Part shown: one piece after another, positions 49,827-59,062 of the stretch | Position numbering within the stretch: the stretch's first letter is position 1 | Layout: the number at the start of each line of letters is the position of its first letter | NCBI RefSeq assembly: GCF_020252405.1 | Contig: NZ_JADCDA010000008.1 | Coordinates: forward strand, 157,184 to 221,183 | Length of the DNA stretch: 64,000 nt | Reading direction: 5' to 3' | Source: Aestuariivirga sp. | GTDB lineage: Bacteria; Pseudomonadota; Alphaproteobacteria; Rhizobiales; Aestuariivirgaceae | The notes under the pieces: model-generated | What the model saw: the letters and a program-made list of their open reading frames with translations, nothing else | Databases searched by the model: none | What the model was told of the DNA's origin: nothing | Translations under genes and position numbers: made by a program

Positions 49827-50948
49827 GTGCTTCACATTGATCTGCCGGCCACCCAGGACATCGCTGAACTCAGCCGCGAACGTGCTGACGCCTGCGTGTC
49901 GATCTACCTGCCCACCACGCCGGTGACCCAGAACATCCGCGCTGCCCGGATTGAATATGGCAATCTGGTCAAGCAGGCGCTGGCGCAGCTCGACGAGGTG
50001 GGCTTCGACAAGCGCCGCCGCGCCCTCCTGGAAGAGAACCTCACCACCTTCGCCGAGGACGACGCCTTCTGGGCGCTGCAGGCGCACAGCCTTGCCGTCC
50101 TGGCCACGCCGGACAGGCTGCGCACCTACCGCCTCGCCAACAATCTATCGCAGGCGCTGGATGTGTCGGATCGCTTCTATCTCAAGCCCCTGCTCCGGGC
50201 GCTCGCCTTCCCGCATGAGGCCTATGTGCTGGCTCTCTCGGAGAATGGCGTGCGGCTGATCGAGGTGCTGCCCGGCGGCGTTGCGCAGCCCGTGAAGGTG
50301 CCGGGACTGCCGAAGGACGCGGCAAGCCATTCCGGCAAGTCCTCGCTCAACGACCGTTCGCACAGCGGCCGCATCCATGGTGACGAGGGACAGCGCATCC
50401 GCCATCTGCAGTATCTCCACGCCATTGACGGGGCCCTGCGTCCGCTGCTCGTCGGGCACAGCGCGCCTCTGATCGTGGCGGGTGTCAACCCGCTCGCTGT
50501 CCTGTTCCATTCGGTCAATCGCTATCATCACCTTGTAAGCCAGATAATCAGTGTCAACCCGGACGAGACCACCGACCAGGAACTCGCGGCGCGCACCGCG
50601 CCGCTGCTGGACGAGGTCTATGCCGAAGAGCTTGCCAAGCTGAAGGCGGTCTATGGCAACCGCAGCGGCGTGGGCCGCACCTCAGCCGACCTGAGCGACG
50701 TGGCGCGCGCCGCGGTGCGCGGCGCTGTCGAGCTGCTGATGGTGGACATCGACCAGAACGTCCAGGGCTGGATGGACGAGGACGGCGGCATCCGCTTTGC
50801 CGCGGCGGACACCGCCAAGAGCTATGACATCGTCGATGAGATCGCCGCTCATGTACTGGCAACCGGCGGCCGGGTTCTGGCGGTCCGCAAGGACGATCTG
50901 CCTGTTCCCGGCGCCGCGCTCTGCGCCATCCTGCGCTACGCCGGCTGA
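49827..50948 (+). CDS. baeRF (aeRF1-like) family protein, possible ribosome hibernation factor
   Basis: 373 residues from GTG 49827 (GAGG upstream); TTG 49809 in the track is the alternative. The protein reads ERADACVSIYLPTTPVTQNIRAARIEYGNLVKQALAQL, then HSLAVLATPDRLRTYRL, FYLKPLLRALAFPHEAYVLALSENGVRLIEV, and ends with VDIDQNVQGWMDEDGGIRFAAADTAKSYDIVDEIAAHVLATGGRVLAVRKDDLPVPGAALCAILRY. This layout is that of the bacterial archaeo-eukaryotic release factor (baeRF) family, to which the hibernation factor Balon is related. I infer ribosome binding by homology only. Confidence 0.65.
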   Translation: MLHIDLPATQDIAELSRERADACVSIYLPTTPVTQNIRAARIEYGNLVKQALAQLDEVGFDKRRRALLEENLTTFAEDDAFWALQAHSLAVLATPDRLRTYRLANNLSQALDVSDRFYLKPLLRALAFPHEAYVLALSENGVRLIEVLPGGVAQPVKVPGLPKDAASHSGKSSLNDRSHSGRIHGDEGQRIRHLQYLHAIDGALRPLLVGHSAPLIVAGVNPLAVLFHSVNRYHHLVSQIISVNPDETTDQELAARTAPLLDEVYAEELAKLKAVYGNRSGVGRTSADLSDVARAAVRGAVELLMVDIDQNVQGWMDEDGGIRFAAADTAKSYDIVDEIAAHVLATGGRVLAVRKDDLPVPGAALCAILRYAG

Positions 50949-51604
50949 GGCCGCGTTCCGAAGATGGCGGAGCCAACCCTCACATGGGTGGCCCCGCAGG
51001 CGATTGCCGTGGCGTAGTCGCCGCTCATGCCCATGGAGAGCTGGCTGAGGCCGTTGCGGGCGGCGATCCCGGCCAGCAGGGTGAAATGGGGATTCGGGTC
51101 CTCCCCGTCGGGCGGGATGCACATCAGGCCTGAGATCTCGAGACCGTGAACGTCGCGGCACTCCTTCAGAAAAGCATCGGCCTGATCGGGGTCGATCCCC
51201 GCCTTCTGCGGCTCGCGGCCGGTGTTGACCTGGACGAAGAGCTTGACCCGCTTTGCCTGCCGGCGCATTTCGCTGGCGATCCCGGCTGCGATTTTCGGGC
51301 GGTCCACGGTGTGGATGGCGTCGAAGATTTGCACGGCCTCCGCCGCCTTGTTGGACTGGAGCGGGCCGATCAGGTGCAGTTCAATGTCCGGCCAGGCCAT
51401 CCTGAGGGCCGGCCACTTGGACTTCGCCTCCTGCACCCGGTTTTCGCCGAACACCCGCTGGCCGGCCTCGATGACCGGGACGATCTCCGGCCCGCCGAAG
51501 GTTTTGGACACGGCGATGAGGGTGACGCTTTCCGGCGCCCGGTGGGCCTGCCTGGTGGCCGCCGCCACCCCGTTCAGCAGCTTTTTCAGACCCTCGTGGA
51601 CCAT
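50936..51604 (-). CDS. YggS family pyridoxal phosphate-dependent homeostasis protein
   Basis: 222 residues from ATG 51604; the track begins seven codons earlier. VTLIAVSKTFGGPEIVPVIEAGQRVFGENRVQEAKSKW holds the PLP lysine (SK) and the YggS signature; IELHLIGPLQSNKAAEAVQIFDAIHTVD and SMGMSGDYATAIACGATHVRVGSAIFG complete the family pattern. It keeps PLP levels balanced and has no known catalytic reaction. It is convergent with the baeRF gene (13-bp overlap) and divergent from leuS, an arrangement also known in other Hyphomicrobiales. Confidence 0.95.
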   Translation of the reverse strand: MVHEGLKKLLNGVAAATRQAHRAPESVTLIAVSKTFGGPEIVPVIEAGQRVFGENRVQEAKSKWPALRMAWPDIELHLIGPLQSNKAAEAVQIFDAIHTVDRPKIAAGIASEMRRQAKRVKLFVQVNTGREPQKAGIDPDQADAFLKECRDVHGLEISGLMCIPPDGEDPNPHFTLLAGIAARNGLSQLSMGMSGDYATAIACGATHVRVGSAIFGTRPQPA

Positions 51605-51636
51605 GCCGGAAACTCCTGTCAGCACGCTGCTTTAGG

Positions 51637-51741
51637 GCATGATCCGCAAAAGTGGAACCGGTTTTGCGATAAGATCATGCGCAAGTTTTTGATCTGGCGC
51701 GTGTTCCGTCCGGGCGGTTCCGCCTGAACGGAACATGCGCC
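51637..51741 (+). repeat. Dispersed intergenic palindromic repeat, family A (copy 3)
   Basis: GCATGATCCGCAAAAGTGGAACCGGTTTTGCGATAAGATCATGC followed by GGCGCGTGTTCCGTCCGGGCGGTTCCGCCTGAACGGAACATGCGCC. This is the best-preserved copy; both modules are palindromic. It sits between the divergent yggS and leuS genes, within the promoter region. Confidence 0.8.
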
Positions 51742-51821
51742 AGGCCAGGCTTGCGGGGCATTTCAAGGACTGGTACCAGCTTCCGCCAGGCCGCCCCCCC
51801 CGTTTCGACAGGATAACTGCC

Positions 51822-54395
51822 GTGAGCATGGAACGTTACAACCCGCGCGACGCCGAGCCGCGCTGGCAGAGGCACTGGAGCGAAAACAAGAGCTTCGAAG
51901 CCAGGGAAGACGCCTCGCGCCCGAAATATTATGTGCTCGAGATGTTCCCCTATCCGTCGGGCCGCATCCACATGGGGCATGTGCGCAACTACACGATGGG
52001 CGACGTGATTGCGCGCTTCCGCCGGGCGCTGGGCTACAATGTGCTTCACCCCATGGGCTGGGACGCCTTCGGCATGCCGGCGGAGAATGCCGCCATCGAC
52101 CGCGGCGTCCATCCCAGGTCCTGGACCTACGACAACATCGCCACCATGAAGCGCCAGCTCCAGTCGATGGGGCTGGCGCTGGACTGGAGCCGCGAGATCG
52201 CCACCTGCGATCCCTCCTACTACGTGCATGAACAGGCGATGTTCATCGACTTCATGAAGGCCGGTCTCGTCGAGCGCAAGGTTTCGATGGTGAACTGGGA
52301 CCCGGTGGACCACACGGTGCTCGCCAATGAGCAGGTCATCGACGGGCGCGGCTGGCGCTCGGGTGCGCTGGTCGAGAAGCGCGAGCTCGCGCAGTGGTTC
52401 CTGAAGATCACCGCTTACTCGGACGAGCTGCTCTCGGCGCTCGACGGCCTCACCAAATGGCCGGAAAAAGTGCGGCTGATGCAGAAGAACTGGATCGGCC
52501 GGTCGGAGGGCATGCGCTTCTCCTTCGCGCTCGAGGACGAGACCGGCAAGGCGCTGGACGAGCGCCTGACCGTCTACACGACGCGCCACGACACGATCTT
52601 CGGCGCCAGCTTCTGCGCCATCTCGGCCGATCATGATCTGGCCAAACGCCTTTCCGGGAAGGATGCGGGCCTTGCCGCGTTCCGCCGCGATGTGGCGGCG
52701 CTGGGCACGTCCGAGGAAACGATCGAGCGCGCCGAGAAGAAGGGCTATCCGCTGGGCCTTTATGCCCGCCATCCCTTCCGCCTCGGCGTCAGGCTTCCGG
52801 TCTATGCCGCGAACTTCGTGCTGATGGGCTATGGCGAAGGCGCCATCTTCGGCTGCCCGGCGCATGACCAGCGCGACCTTGACTTCGCCCGCAAATATGG
52901 CCTGCCGGTGATCCCCGTTGTCGCGCCGAAGGGCGCCGCCCCCAGGACTTTCGAGGTGGGCAGCGAGGCCGTCCTCGAGAAGGAAGGCGACAACGCCGTT
53001 CTCATCAACTCCGGCTTCCTCGATGGCATGAGCGTGCCGGAGGCGAAGGAGGAGATTGCGAAGCGCATGGAAGAGATGGGCATCGGCGGGCGCAAGGTGA
53101 ATTTCCGCCTGCGTGACTGGGGCGTCTCGCGCCAGCGCTATTGGGGCTGCCCCATTCCGGTGATCCATTGCCCGTCCTGCGGCATCGTTCCGGTGCCGAA
53201 GGAACAGCTGCCGGTGACGCTGCCGGAGGACGTGAGTTTCGACAAGCCGGGCAATCCGCTGGAGCATCACCCGTCCTGGAAGCACGTCAGCTGCCCCTCC
53301 TGCGGCGGCAAGGCGAAGCGCGAGACCGACACCTTCGACACCTTCATCGACTCGTCGTGGTATTACGCCCGCTTCTGTTCGCCGCACGCGGCGGACCCGG
53401 TCAGCATGCCCGCGGCGGAATACTGGATGAGTGTGGACCAGTATATCGGCGGCGTCGAGCACGCGATCCTGCACCTGCTCTACTCGCGCTTCTATGCGCG
53501 CGCCATGACGGCGACGGGCCACCTGGCCGTCAAGGAACCCTTCGAGAGCCTGTTCACGCAAGGCATGGTCATCCACGAGACCTTCCGTACACGGAGTGGC
53601 GAGTGGGTGCTGCCGGCCGACGCCGTGAACCGGGACGGCCGGTGGGTGCATGCCGGGACCGGCGAACCGCTCGACGTGGGCGGCGTCGAGAAGATGTCGA
53701 AATCGAAGAAGAACGTGGTCGACCCCGATGACATCATCGCCCGCTTCGGCGCCGACACGGCGCGCTGGTTCATGCTGTCCGACACGCCGCCCGAGCGCGA
53801 CATCGAGTGGACCGAGGCCGGCGCCGAGGGCGCCTGGCGCTTCACCCAGCGCGTCTGGCGTCTCGTCAACGACGCGGCGGATTATCCGGGTGGCGGGGAT
53901 GCCGGGGCCTCCCTTGACCTGCGCCGCGCCGCCCACAAGGCGCTCGCCGCGGTGACGGACGATCTCTCCTCGCTGCGGTTCAACCGCGCCATCGCCCGCA
54001 TCTACGAACTGGCCAATGCGCTGGCTGCCGCCCTCGCCGTGGCCAGGGCCGATGCGGCCTCCGTCAAGGAAGCGGCGGAGTTTCTTGTTCTCGCCTCCGC
54101 CCCCATGATGCCGCACCTTGCGGAAGAGTGCTGGCAGGCCATGAAAAAACCGGGCTTCGTCGTCGACACCGCCTGGCCCAAGCCGGATCCGGCTCTGCTG
54201 GCGGATGACCAGGTGACAATCGCCGTGCAAGTCAATGGCAAGCGCCGGGACGAGATTACGGTGGCGAGGGATCTGGCGCCCAGGGCGGTGGAGGAACTGG
54301 TGCTGAAGCTCGCTTCGGTGGCGCGCGCGCTGGAAGGCCGCCCGGCGAAGAAAGTGATTGTGGTGCCCGGCCGTATCGCCAATATTGTCGGCTGA
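51822..54395 (+). CDS. leuS: Leucyl-tRNA synthetase
   Basis: 857 residues from GTG 51822 (AGGA upstream; ATG 51828 also possible). Class I synthetase with the HIGH-type motif [15 protein letters not shown], the leucyl CP1 editing domain ([41 protein letters not shown]), [14 protein letters not shown]-type motif and [12 protein letters not shown]. The C-terminal anticodon-binding and tail regions ([15 protein letters not shown]) are complete. The track start lies in the repeat upstream. It forms an operon with lptE and holA, which follow with overlaps of 1 and 4 bp. Confidence 0.97.
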   Translation: MSMERYNPRDAEPRWQRHWSENKSFEAREDASRPKYYVLEMFPYPSGRIHMGHVRNYTMGDVIARFRRALGYNVLHPMGWDAFGMPAENAAIDRGVHPRSWTYDNIATMKRQLQSMGLALDWSREIATCDPSYYVHEQAMFIDFMKAGLVERKVSMVNWDPVDHTVLANEQVIDGRGWRSGALVEKRELAQWFLKITAYSDELLSALDGLTKWPEKVRLMQKNWIGRSEGMRFSFALEDETGKALDERLTVYTTRHDTIFGASFCAISADHDLAKRLSGKDAGLAAFRRDVAALGTSEETIERAEKKGYPLGLYARHPFRLGVRLPVYAANFVLMGYGEGAIFGCPAHDQRDLDFARKYGLPVIPVVAPKGAAPRTFEVGSEAVLEKEGDNAVLINSGFLDGMSVPEAKEEIAKRMEEMGIGGRKVNFRLRDWGVSRQRYWGCPIPVIHCPSCGIVPVPKEQLPVTLPEDVSFDKPGNPLEHHPSWKHVSCPSCGGKAKRETDTFDTFIDSSWYYARFCSPHAADPVSMPAAEYWMSVDQYIGGVEHAILHLLYSRFYARAMTATGHLAVKEPFESLFTQGMVIHETFRTRSGEWVLPADAVNRDGRWVHAGTGEPLDVGGVEKMSKSKKNVVDPDDIIARFGADTARWFMLSDTPPERDIEWTEAGAEGAWRFTQRVWRLVNDAADYPGGGDAGASLDLRRAAHKALAAVTDDLSSLRFNRAIARIYELANALAAALAVARADAASVKEAAEFLVLASAPMMPHLAEECWQAMKKPGFVVDTAWPKPDPALLADDQVTIAVQVNGKRRDEITVARDLAPRAVEELVLKLASVARALEGRPAKKVIVVPGRIANIVG

Positions 54396-54904
54396 TGCCG
54401 AGGCTTTCCGCCACCCTGCTGACGGTTGCCGCGCTGGTGCTGGCCGGCTGCGGCTACCGTCCCATGTACGGTTCATCCGCCACCAATCCGGGCGTTGCCG
54501 GAAGCCTTGCCTCGATCTCGATCCCGGAGGCGTCCGACCGGCCCGGCCAGATCATCCGCAACGAGCTCATCTCCTCCATGCAGACCGGCAAGGGGCAGGA
54601 GGAACGTTATCTGCTGAATCTCACCACCACGGTTGCCGACAATGACGTGATCGAGAACACGCAGCCGGCGGTCACGCGGCAGGCCATCCTGATCACCACC
54701 GGCTACGAACTGGTGGACCGCACCACCGGCAAGGTGGTGACCAGGGGCACAACCTTCTCCCGCGTGCCTTATGACGTGGTCCGCCAGCCCTTCGCCGACC
54801 TGCAGGCCCAGAAGGACGCCACCGAGCGCGCCGCGCAGGAAGTTGGGGCCGACATCCGCACCAGGCTCGCGGCCTTTTTCGCCAAGCAACAGCAGAGCTC
54901 ATGA
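54395..54904 (+). CDS. lptE: LPS assembly lipoprotein LptE
   Basis: 169 residues; the ATG overlaps the leuS stop by 1 bp (TGATG). The lipoprotein signal ends in the lipobox LAGC (LTVAALVLAGCGYRPMYG), and GYRPMYG after the Cys is the alphaproteobacterial LptE mark. It plugs LptD in the outer membrane and helps LPS reach the surface. The position between leuS and holA is the usual one for LptE. It overlaps holA by 4 bp. Confidence 0.92.
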   Translation: MPRLSATLLTVAALVLAGCGYRPMYGSSATNPGVAGSLASISIPEASDRPGQIIRNELISSMQTGKGQEERYLLNLTTTVADNDVIENTQPAVTRQAILITTGYELVDRTTGKVVTRGTTFSRVPYDVVRQPFADLQAQKDATERAAQEVGADIRTRLAAFFAKQQQSS

Positions 54905-55938
54905 CGGCCATCAAGCCCGCGGGGCTCGATGCCTTTCTCCGCAGCCCCGATCCGGCCATCGCCGCCATCCTGATCCATGGCGAGGAGGGCGATGCGGTGC
55001 GCGAACTCGCGCGGCGTGCCGTGAAGAAGATTGTCGGCCCGCCCGACGATCCCTTCGCCGTGACGTCGCTGACCGATCAGGACGTCGTTTCGGATCCGGC
55101 GCGCCTCATCGACGAGGTGCAGTCGATCTCGATGTTCGGCGGCTCCAGGGCCATCTGGGTGAAGGGGGTGGGCGAGGGCTTCCTTAAGGCCGCGCTGCCG
55201 CTGCTCGAAGGCAAGGCGCGGGGCAATCTCGTGGTGGCGGAAGCCGCCGCGCTGCCGAAGAACTCGCAGCTCCGCGCCCAGTTCGAAAAGAGCCCACATG
55301 CGCTGATCGTTCCGCTCTACGAGGCGGAGGCGGGCGAGATCGCCGGCATGGTGGAGCAGTTGCTCCGGCAGGATAATCTGAAGATCGGGCAGGATGCGCT
55401 GGCGCGCTTCATCGAGCTTGCCGGAACGGCGCGTGGCCTCGCGACGCGCGAGGCGGAGAAGCTGGCGCTCTATTGCCTCGGCCGCGCTCGGGTGAGCGTG
55501 GAGGACGTGGAGGCGATCTGCGGCAATGACACAGGCTCGACGCCTGATGCGCTGGCGGATGCGGTGTTCGGCGGCGAGGTGGCGGAGGCGGACCGGCTGT
55601 TCCACGATCTGGTGCGCGGCGGGCAGGACGCCGGGCGGCTGCTCGGCGTTGTCCACGGTCAGGCGCTGAGGCTTGCCGAATTCCGCCTCGCCGTCGACCG
55701 CGGCGCGACGGCCGACCAGGTGGTCAAGCAGGCGCGCCCGCCGGTGTTCTTCCGCCGCCAGCGGCTGGTCATCGCGCAGGTGCGGGCCTGGGGCCTTTCC
55801 GACCTTGTCACGGCCGGCGGCACATTGTCCGCCAACGTGCTGGCGGCGCGCCAAAACAGCGAACTGGCGCAGGCCATTGCCGGGCGCTGCCTTCTGTCTC
55901 TGGCGCGCAAGGGCCTGGCGCTGCGGCTTGACCGCTGA
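54901..55938 (+). CDS. holA: DNA polymerase III subunit delta
   Basis: 345 residues. Clamp-loader delta subunit: AAILIHGEEGDAVRELARRAVKKIVG at the N-terminus, SISMFGGSRAIWVKGVGEG, then FIELAGTARGLATREAEKLALYCL and GQDAGRLLGVVHGQALRLAEFRLAVDRG, as in HolA. Its ATG overlaps the lptE stop (ATGA). It opens the sliding clamp in the replicative polymerase. A 64-bp gap follows. Confidence 0.93.
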   Translation: MTAIKPAGLDAFLRSPDPAIAAILIHGEEGDAVRELARRAVKKIVGPPDDPFAVTSLTDQDVVSDPARLIDEVQSISMFGGSRAIWVKGVGEGFLKAALPLLEGKARGNLVVAEAAALPKNSQLRAQFEKSPHALIVPLYEAEAGEIAGMVEQLLRQDNLKIGQDALARFIELAGTARGLATREAEKLALYCLGRARVSVEDVEAICGNDTGSTPDALADAVFGGEVAEADRLFHDLVRGGQDAGRLLGVVHGQALRLAEFRLAVDRGATADQVVKQARPPVFFRRQRLVIAQVRAWGLSDLVTAGGTLSANVLAARQNSELAQAIAGRCLLSLARKGLALRLDR

Positions 55939-56002
55939 AGCGTCCCGCAACGCTGGCGCAAGCTCTCTGGCGCACAGTGCGCCAAGGGGACGGCAGCACG
56001 CA

Positions 56003-56455
56003 ATGGCGGAGAAATTCACCGACATCCTCACCTATGTCCTGTCCCTGGCGCTGGCGGCCGGGGTCATCGCCTTTGCCGCCTACAAGGTGGTTGCGCTCAA
56101 CGGCATGGAAGATCCGCCGCCCAATCTCGGCCTCAATTTTCCGGCGCCCAAGCGCAAGGTGATCATGGATGGCCCGGCAGGCGCCGACCCGCTCACCACG
56201 CAGTCGCTCGGCGCGGTTCCCCGCGCTGGCGCCGACGATGCGCCCGGCGCCGTTCTCGCCTATGAGCTTCTCACTGTGTTGGATGGCGTGGCCTTCGTGG
56301 CGGTCGATGACGCGGCGGGAAAGACGCTGGTGCCGGTGACCATCGGCAGCAGGCTGCCCGGCGGCCTCACCGTGTCCGGCATGGGCCGCCGCGGCGGGCG
56401 CTGGTGGCTGGCCGCCGGCCCGCTGCGGATCGAGCAGGGCCTGCCCGCTCAGTAA
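56003..56455 (+). CDS. Small membrane-anchored protein of unknown function
   Basis: 150 residues from ATG 56003. One transmembrane helix near the N-terminus (ILTYVLSLALAAGVIAFAAYKVVAL) is followed by a Pro/Ala-rich linker and a compact soluble part (AVLAYELLTVLDGVAFVAVDDAAGKTLVPVTIGSRLPGGLTVSGMGRRGGRWWLAAGPLRIEQ). I recognise no family. Topology suggests a periplasmic domain, but this is an inference. It is convergent with the TIGR02302-type gene and overlaps it by 7 bp. It may belong to the leuS operon (64-bp gap). Confidence 0.75.
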   Translation: MAEKFTDILTYVLSLALAAGVIAFAAYKVVALNGMEDPPPNLGLNFPAPKRKVIMDGPAGADPLTTQSLGAVPRAGADDAPGAVLAYELLTVLDGVAFVAVDDAAGKTLVPVTIGSRLPGGLTVSGMGRRGGRWWLAAGPLRIEQGLPAQ

Positions 56456-58983
56456 AGGCCGTTCAGCAGCCGGTCGATATAGTCGCGCTCGATTTTCGGC
56501 AGGTTCGATTCTCCCGCGCGGGAGCGCAGCATTTCAAGGATCTGGCGGGCGCGCTCCATGGCGAGTTCGGAGGGCAGCATGTTCTTGTCCGGGCCCTGGT
56601 TCTCGACGCTGCCCGGCAGCGGGCGGCCCAGCGGATCAACGTCATCGCCGCGGGCCTCGCCGTTCTGGCCTTGCGAATCCTGCTGGCCGCGCGACTGCTG
56701 CATCAGCTGCTCGGCCATGCCCCTGGCGCCTTCCCTCAGCTTCTGCATTGCCTCGCCCTGTTCGCCCAGCGCCTGCTCGCGGTCGCCCTGGCGCAGCGAG
56801 TCTTCGGCGCGGTTCATGTTCTTGCCCGCCTGGCCGAAGGCGCGCGGCGCCTCCATGCCGTTCCGGCCGAACTGCTTCATCATGTCCTCCAGCATCCTGC
56901 CCAGCTCCTGCTGGCGGTCGCCGAGGCTTCCCGTGCCGGACTGTTTGCCCTCGCCCGGCTGCTGGCCGTCGTTGGGCTGGTCTTCCCCGCCCATGCCCTG
57001 CTGCGGCATGCGCTGGGTCTCGTCCATCAGATTCTGCTGCTGGCGCATCAGGCCGGTGAGCTTGTCGAGCATCTGGCCCAGCGGGCTCTCCTGGCCCTGG
57101 CCCTGGCCCTGGCCCTGCTGCGGCATGCCCGGCCTCAGGTTGCGGAGAATGTCCTCGAGCTGCGAGAGCAGCTGCTGGGCGGCTTCATTGTTGCCGCTCT
57201 TCGACAGCTTGTCGATCATGTCCAGCATCTTTTGCAGGTCCTGCGGCGTCACCGTCTGGCCCGGCGGCTGGCTGGCCTCCTTCTGCTGCTGGCCTTCGGC
57301 GAGGCGCTTCTGCGCCTCCTTCATCTTCGAGTCCATGTAGCGGTCAAGCGCCTGGCGCAGCTTCTTCGTCAGCTCGGCGATGCGCTCCGGCGGCGCGCCC
57401 TGCCTCAGCGCCTTGTCGAGTTCCTTGCGCAGCGCCTCAAGCTCCGCCCTGGCATCGGCAGAGGCGCCGTCCTCGATGTTGACGGCGATCTGCCAGAGGT
57501 CGCCGATGACGGCGCCGATGTCGGCGCGGTCTTCCGCGGCGCGCAGGCGCGAGCGCACGGCGGCAATGGCGATCTGGGTTCCGGAGCGGTCGATCAGGCC
57601 CTTGGGATAGGTGAGGATGGCGTCAAGCATCTCGGCCACGCCGCCCGCCTCCTGCGGATTGAGAATGAGGCGACGGCGCTGCTCGATGAGGGCGCGGGCC
57701 AGGGGCTTGGTGAACAGGCGCTCGGGCAGGCGGAAACTGTGCTTGGCGCTCTCGGTGGCGTGGCCCGCGGCATCGCGCGCGGTCAAAGTCATCTCCACCA
57801 TGAAGCCGGCCCAGGGATGTTCCGCCACATCGGCCTTGGATTCGCCGGTCTCCTCCTTGGGCGAGGCCTTGCGCAGGCCGATCTTGAGCTGCGGAGGATC
57901 GAACTCGAAGATGCCGGGGCCGGAGAAGCCCACGCCCCCGTCCTGGTCATCGGCCAGATAGATATCGGCGGTGACGCCGGTGACGCCATAGTCGTCCGAC
58001 ACCTTCCATTTCGCCGTCAGCGTGCCGGAGGAATCGCCCGCGGGGACGGCGGCGATCTCCACCCTGGGCGCGGCATCGGGGATGAGCGCGATGCGCCAGA
58101 CGCCAAGCTCGCGGCCGCCATCCGACACCCTCACGGTGGCGGGGCGGGTGAGGGTCACGCCGGCCTGGAACAGGCCATCGGCCGATTTCACCTGCGGCTT
58201 CAAATCGGCGATCTCGGGCGTTGCCGCATCGCCGTCCACGAGTTCGTGGAAGGTGAGCTTGGGCGCCGCCGCCCCGGCAACGCGCAGCGAAAGCACGGTA
58301 TTCTCCGGCACAAGCAGTTCCGGGTCCTGCTTCAGGCGTTCCGCCATGGCGGCCCCGGTAAGCAGCAGAGGCGGCTTGCCGGTGTAGGCGGGAGGCTTCA
58401 GCCAGGCATCCAGCGCCAGCTCCGGCTGCGCGCCGGGCGGCGCAAAGCTGAAACTGCCGGACAGGCTGCCGCGGATGTCGCCCGGTCCCAGCAGGACCGC
58501 AACGGCCAGGGCCAGCGCGACGGGCAGGCGAAGCGCCCGCGGGTCGATGTCGCGCCAGCGGGAGCGCGGAACGCCGGCCTTGAGATCGACCAGGCCCCTG
58601 AGCTGGCGCAGGCGGTGCTCCTCCCACAGCGCCTTCTGGAGGGGGTCGTCGATATCGCTGGGGAGCCGGTCGTCGCGCGCCGAGACGGGGCGGTGGAAAA
58701 GGCCGGATGTCTGCTCGACGCGGCGCATGGCCTCCTGGCGGCTGGGCCAGCGGAGGCCGAAACTGGGGCGGAGCGACCAGAGGAAGGCCAGCGCCCAGGC
58801 CACCATCAGCGTGGCCCGTGCCCAGGCGGGCAGCATCGGCAGCAGGCCGGCGATCACCAGAGCGGCTGCGGCGGCCAGCAGCACCAGCGGCCAGTGCAGG
58901 GCCGCCCATACGCGCTCGAACCCCAGGGCCAGGCGGGCCTGGGCAATCTTGTGGTCGATGTGGGTCGCGCGCGGATTTGCCAT
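56449..58983 (-). CDS. TIGR02302/DUF4175 family large membrane protein
   Basis: 844 residues from ATG 58983 (MANPRATHIDHKIAQARLALGFERVW); the track adds 11 codons. Two membrane helices occur near residues 27-70 (WPLVLLAAAAALVIAGLLPMLPAWARATLMVAWALAFLW). A long soluble region follows with RRVEQTSGLFHRPVSARDDRLP, a third helix near 155, and a Gln/Met/Gly-rich low-complexity tail (GMPQQGQGQGQGQESPLGQMLDKL). The layout is typical of this alphaproteobacterial family, whose function is unknown. lysA lies 79 bp upstream on the same strand. Confidence 0.88.
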   Translation of the reverse strand: MANPRATHIDHKIAQARLALGFERVWAALHWPLVLLAAAAALVIAGLLPMLPAWARATLMVAWALAFLWSLRPSFGLRWPSRQEAMRRVEQTSGLFHRPVSARDDRLPSDIDDPLQKALWEEHRLRQLRGLVDLKAGVPRSRWRDIDPRALRLPVALALAVAVLLGPGDIRGSLSGSFSFAPPGAQPELALDAWLKPPAYTGKPPLLLTGAAMAERLKQDPELLVPENTVLSLRVAGAAAPKLTFHELVDGDAATPEIADLKPQVKSADGLFQAGVTLTRPATVRVSDGGRELGVWRIALIPDAAPRVEIAAVPAGDSSGTLTAKWKVSDDYGVTGVTADIYLADDQDGGVGFSGPGIFEFDPPQLKIGLRKASPKEETGESKADVAEHPWAGFMVEMTLTARDAAGHATESAKHSFRLPERLFTKPLARALIEQRRRLILNPQEAGGVAEMLDAILTYPKGLIDRSGTQIAIAAVRSRLRAAEDRADIGAVIGDLWQIAVNIEDGASADARAELEALRKELDKALRQGAPPERIAELTKKLRQALDRYMDSKMKEAQKRLAEGQQQKEASQPPGQTVTPQDLQKMLDMIDKLSKSGNNEAAQQLLSQLEDILRNLRPGMPQQGQGQGQGQESPLGQMLDKLTGLMRQQQNLMDETQRMPQQGMGGEDQPNDGQQPGEGKQSGTGSLGDRQQELGRMLEDMMKQFGRNGMEAPRAFGQAGKNMNRAEDSLRQGDREQALGEQGEAMQKLREGARGMAEQLMQQSRGQQDSQGQNGEARGDDVDPLGRPLPGSVENQGPDKNMLPSELAMERARQILEMLRSRAGESNLPKIERDYIDRLLNGLY

Positions 58984-59062
58984 GATCAGTGTCAGCATAG
59001 CACGGATGACGGCCAAAATGCGCCGCGGCGGCGATCACAATCGCGGCAATCCCCCGGACGCG

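Noticed and set aside
51675-54476. 933-residue open frame on the minus strand
   Set aside because: Antisense to leuS, whose catalytic motifs are all intact; third-position GC explains the lack of stops.
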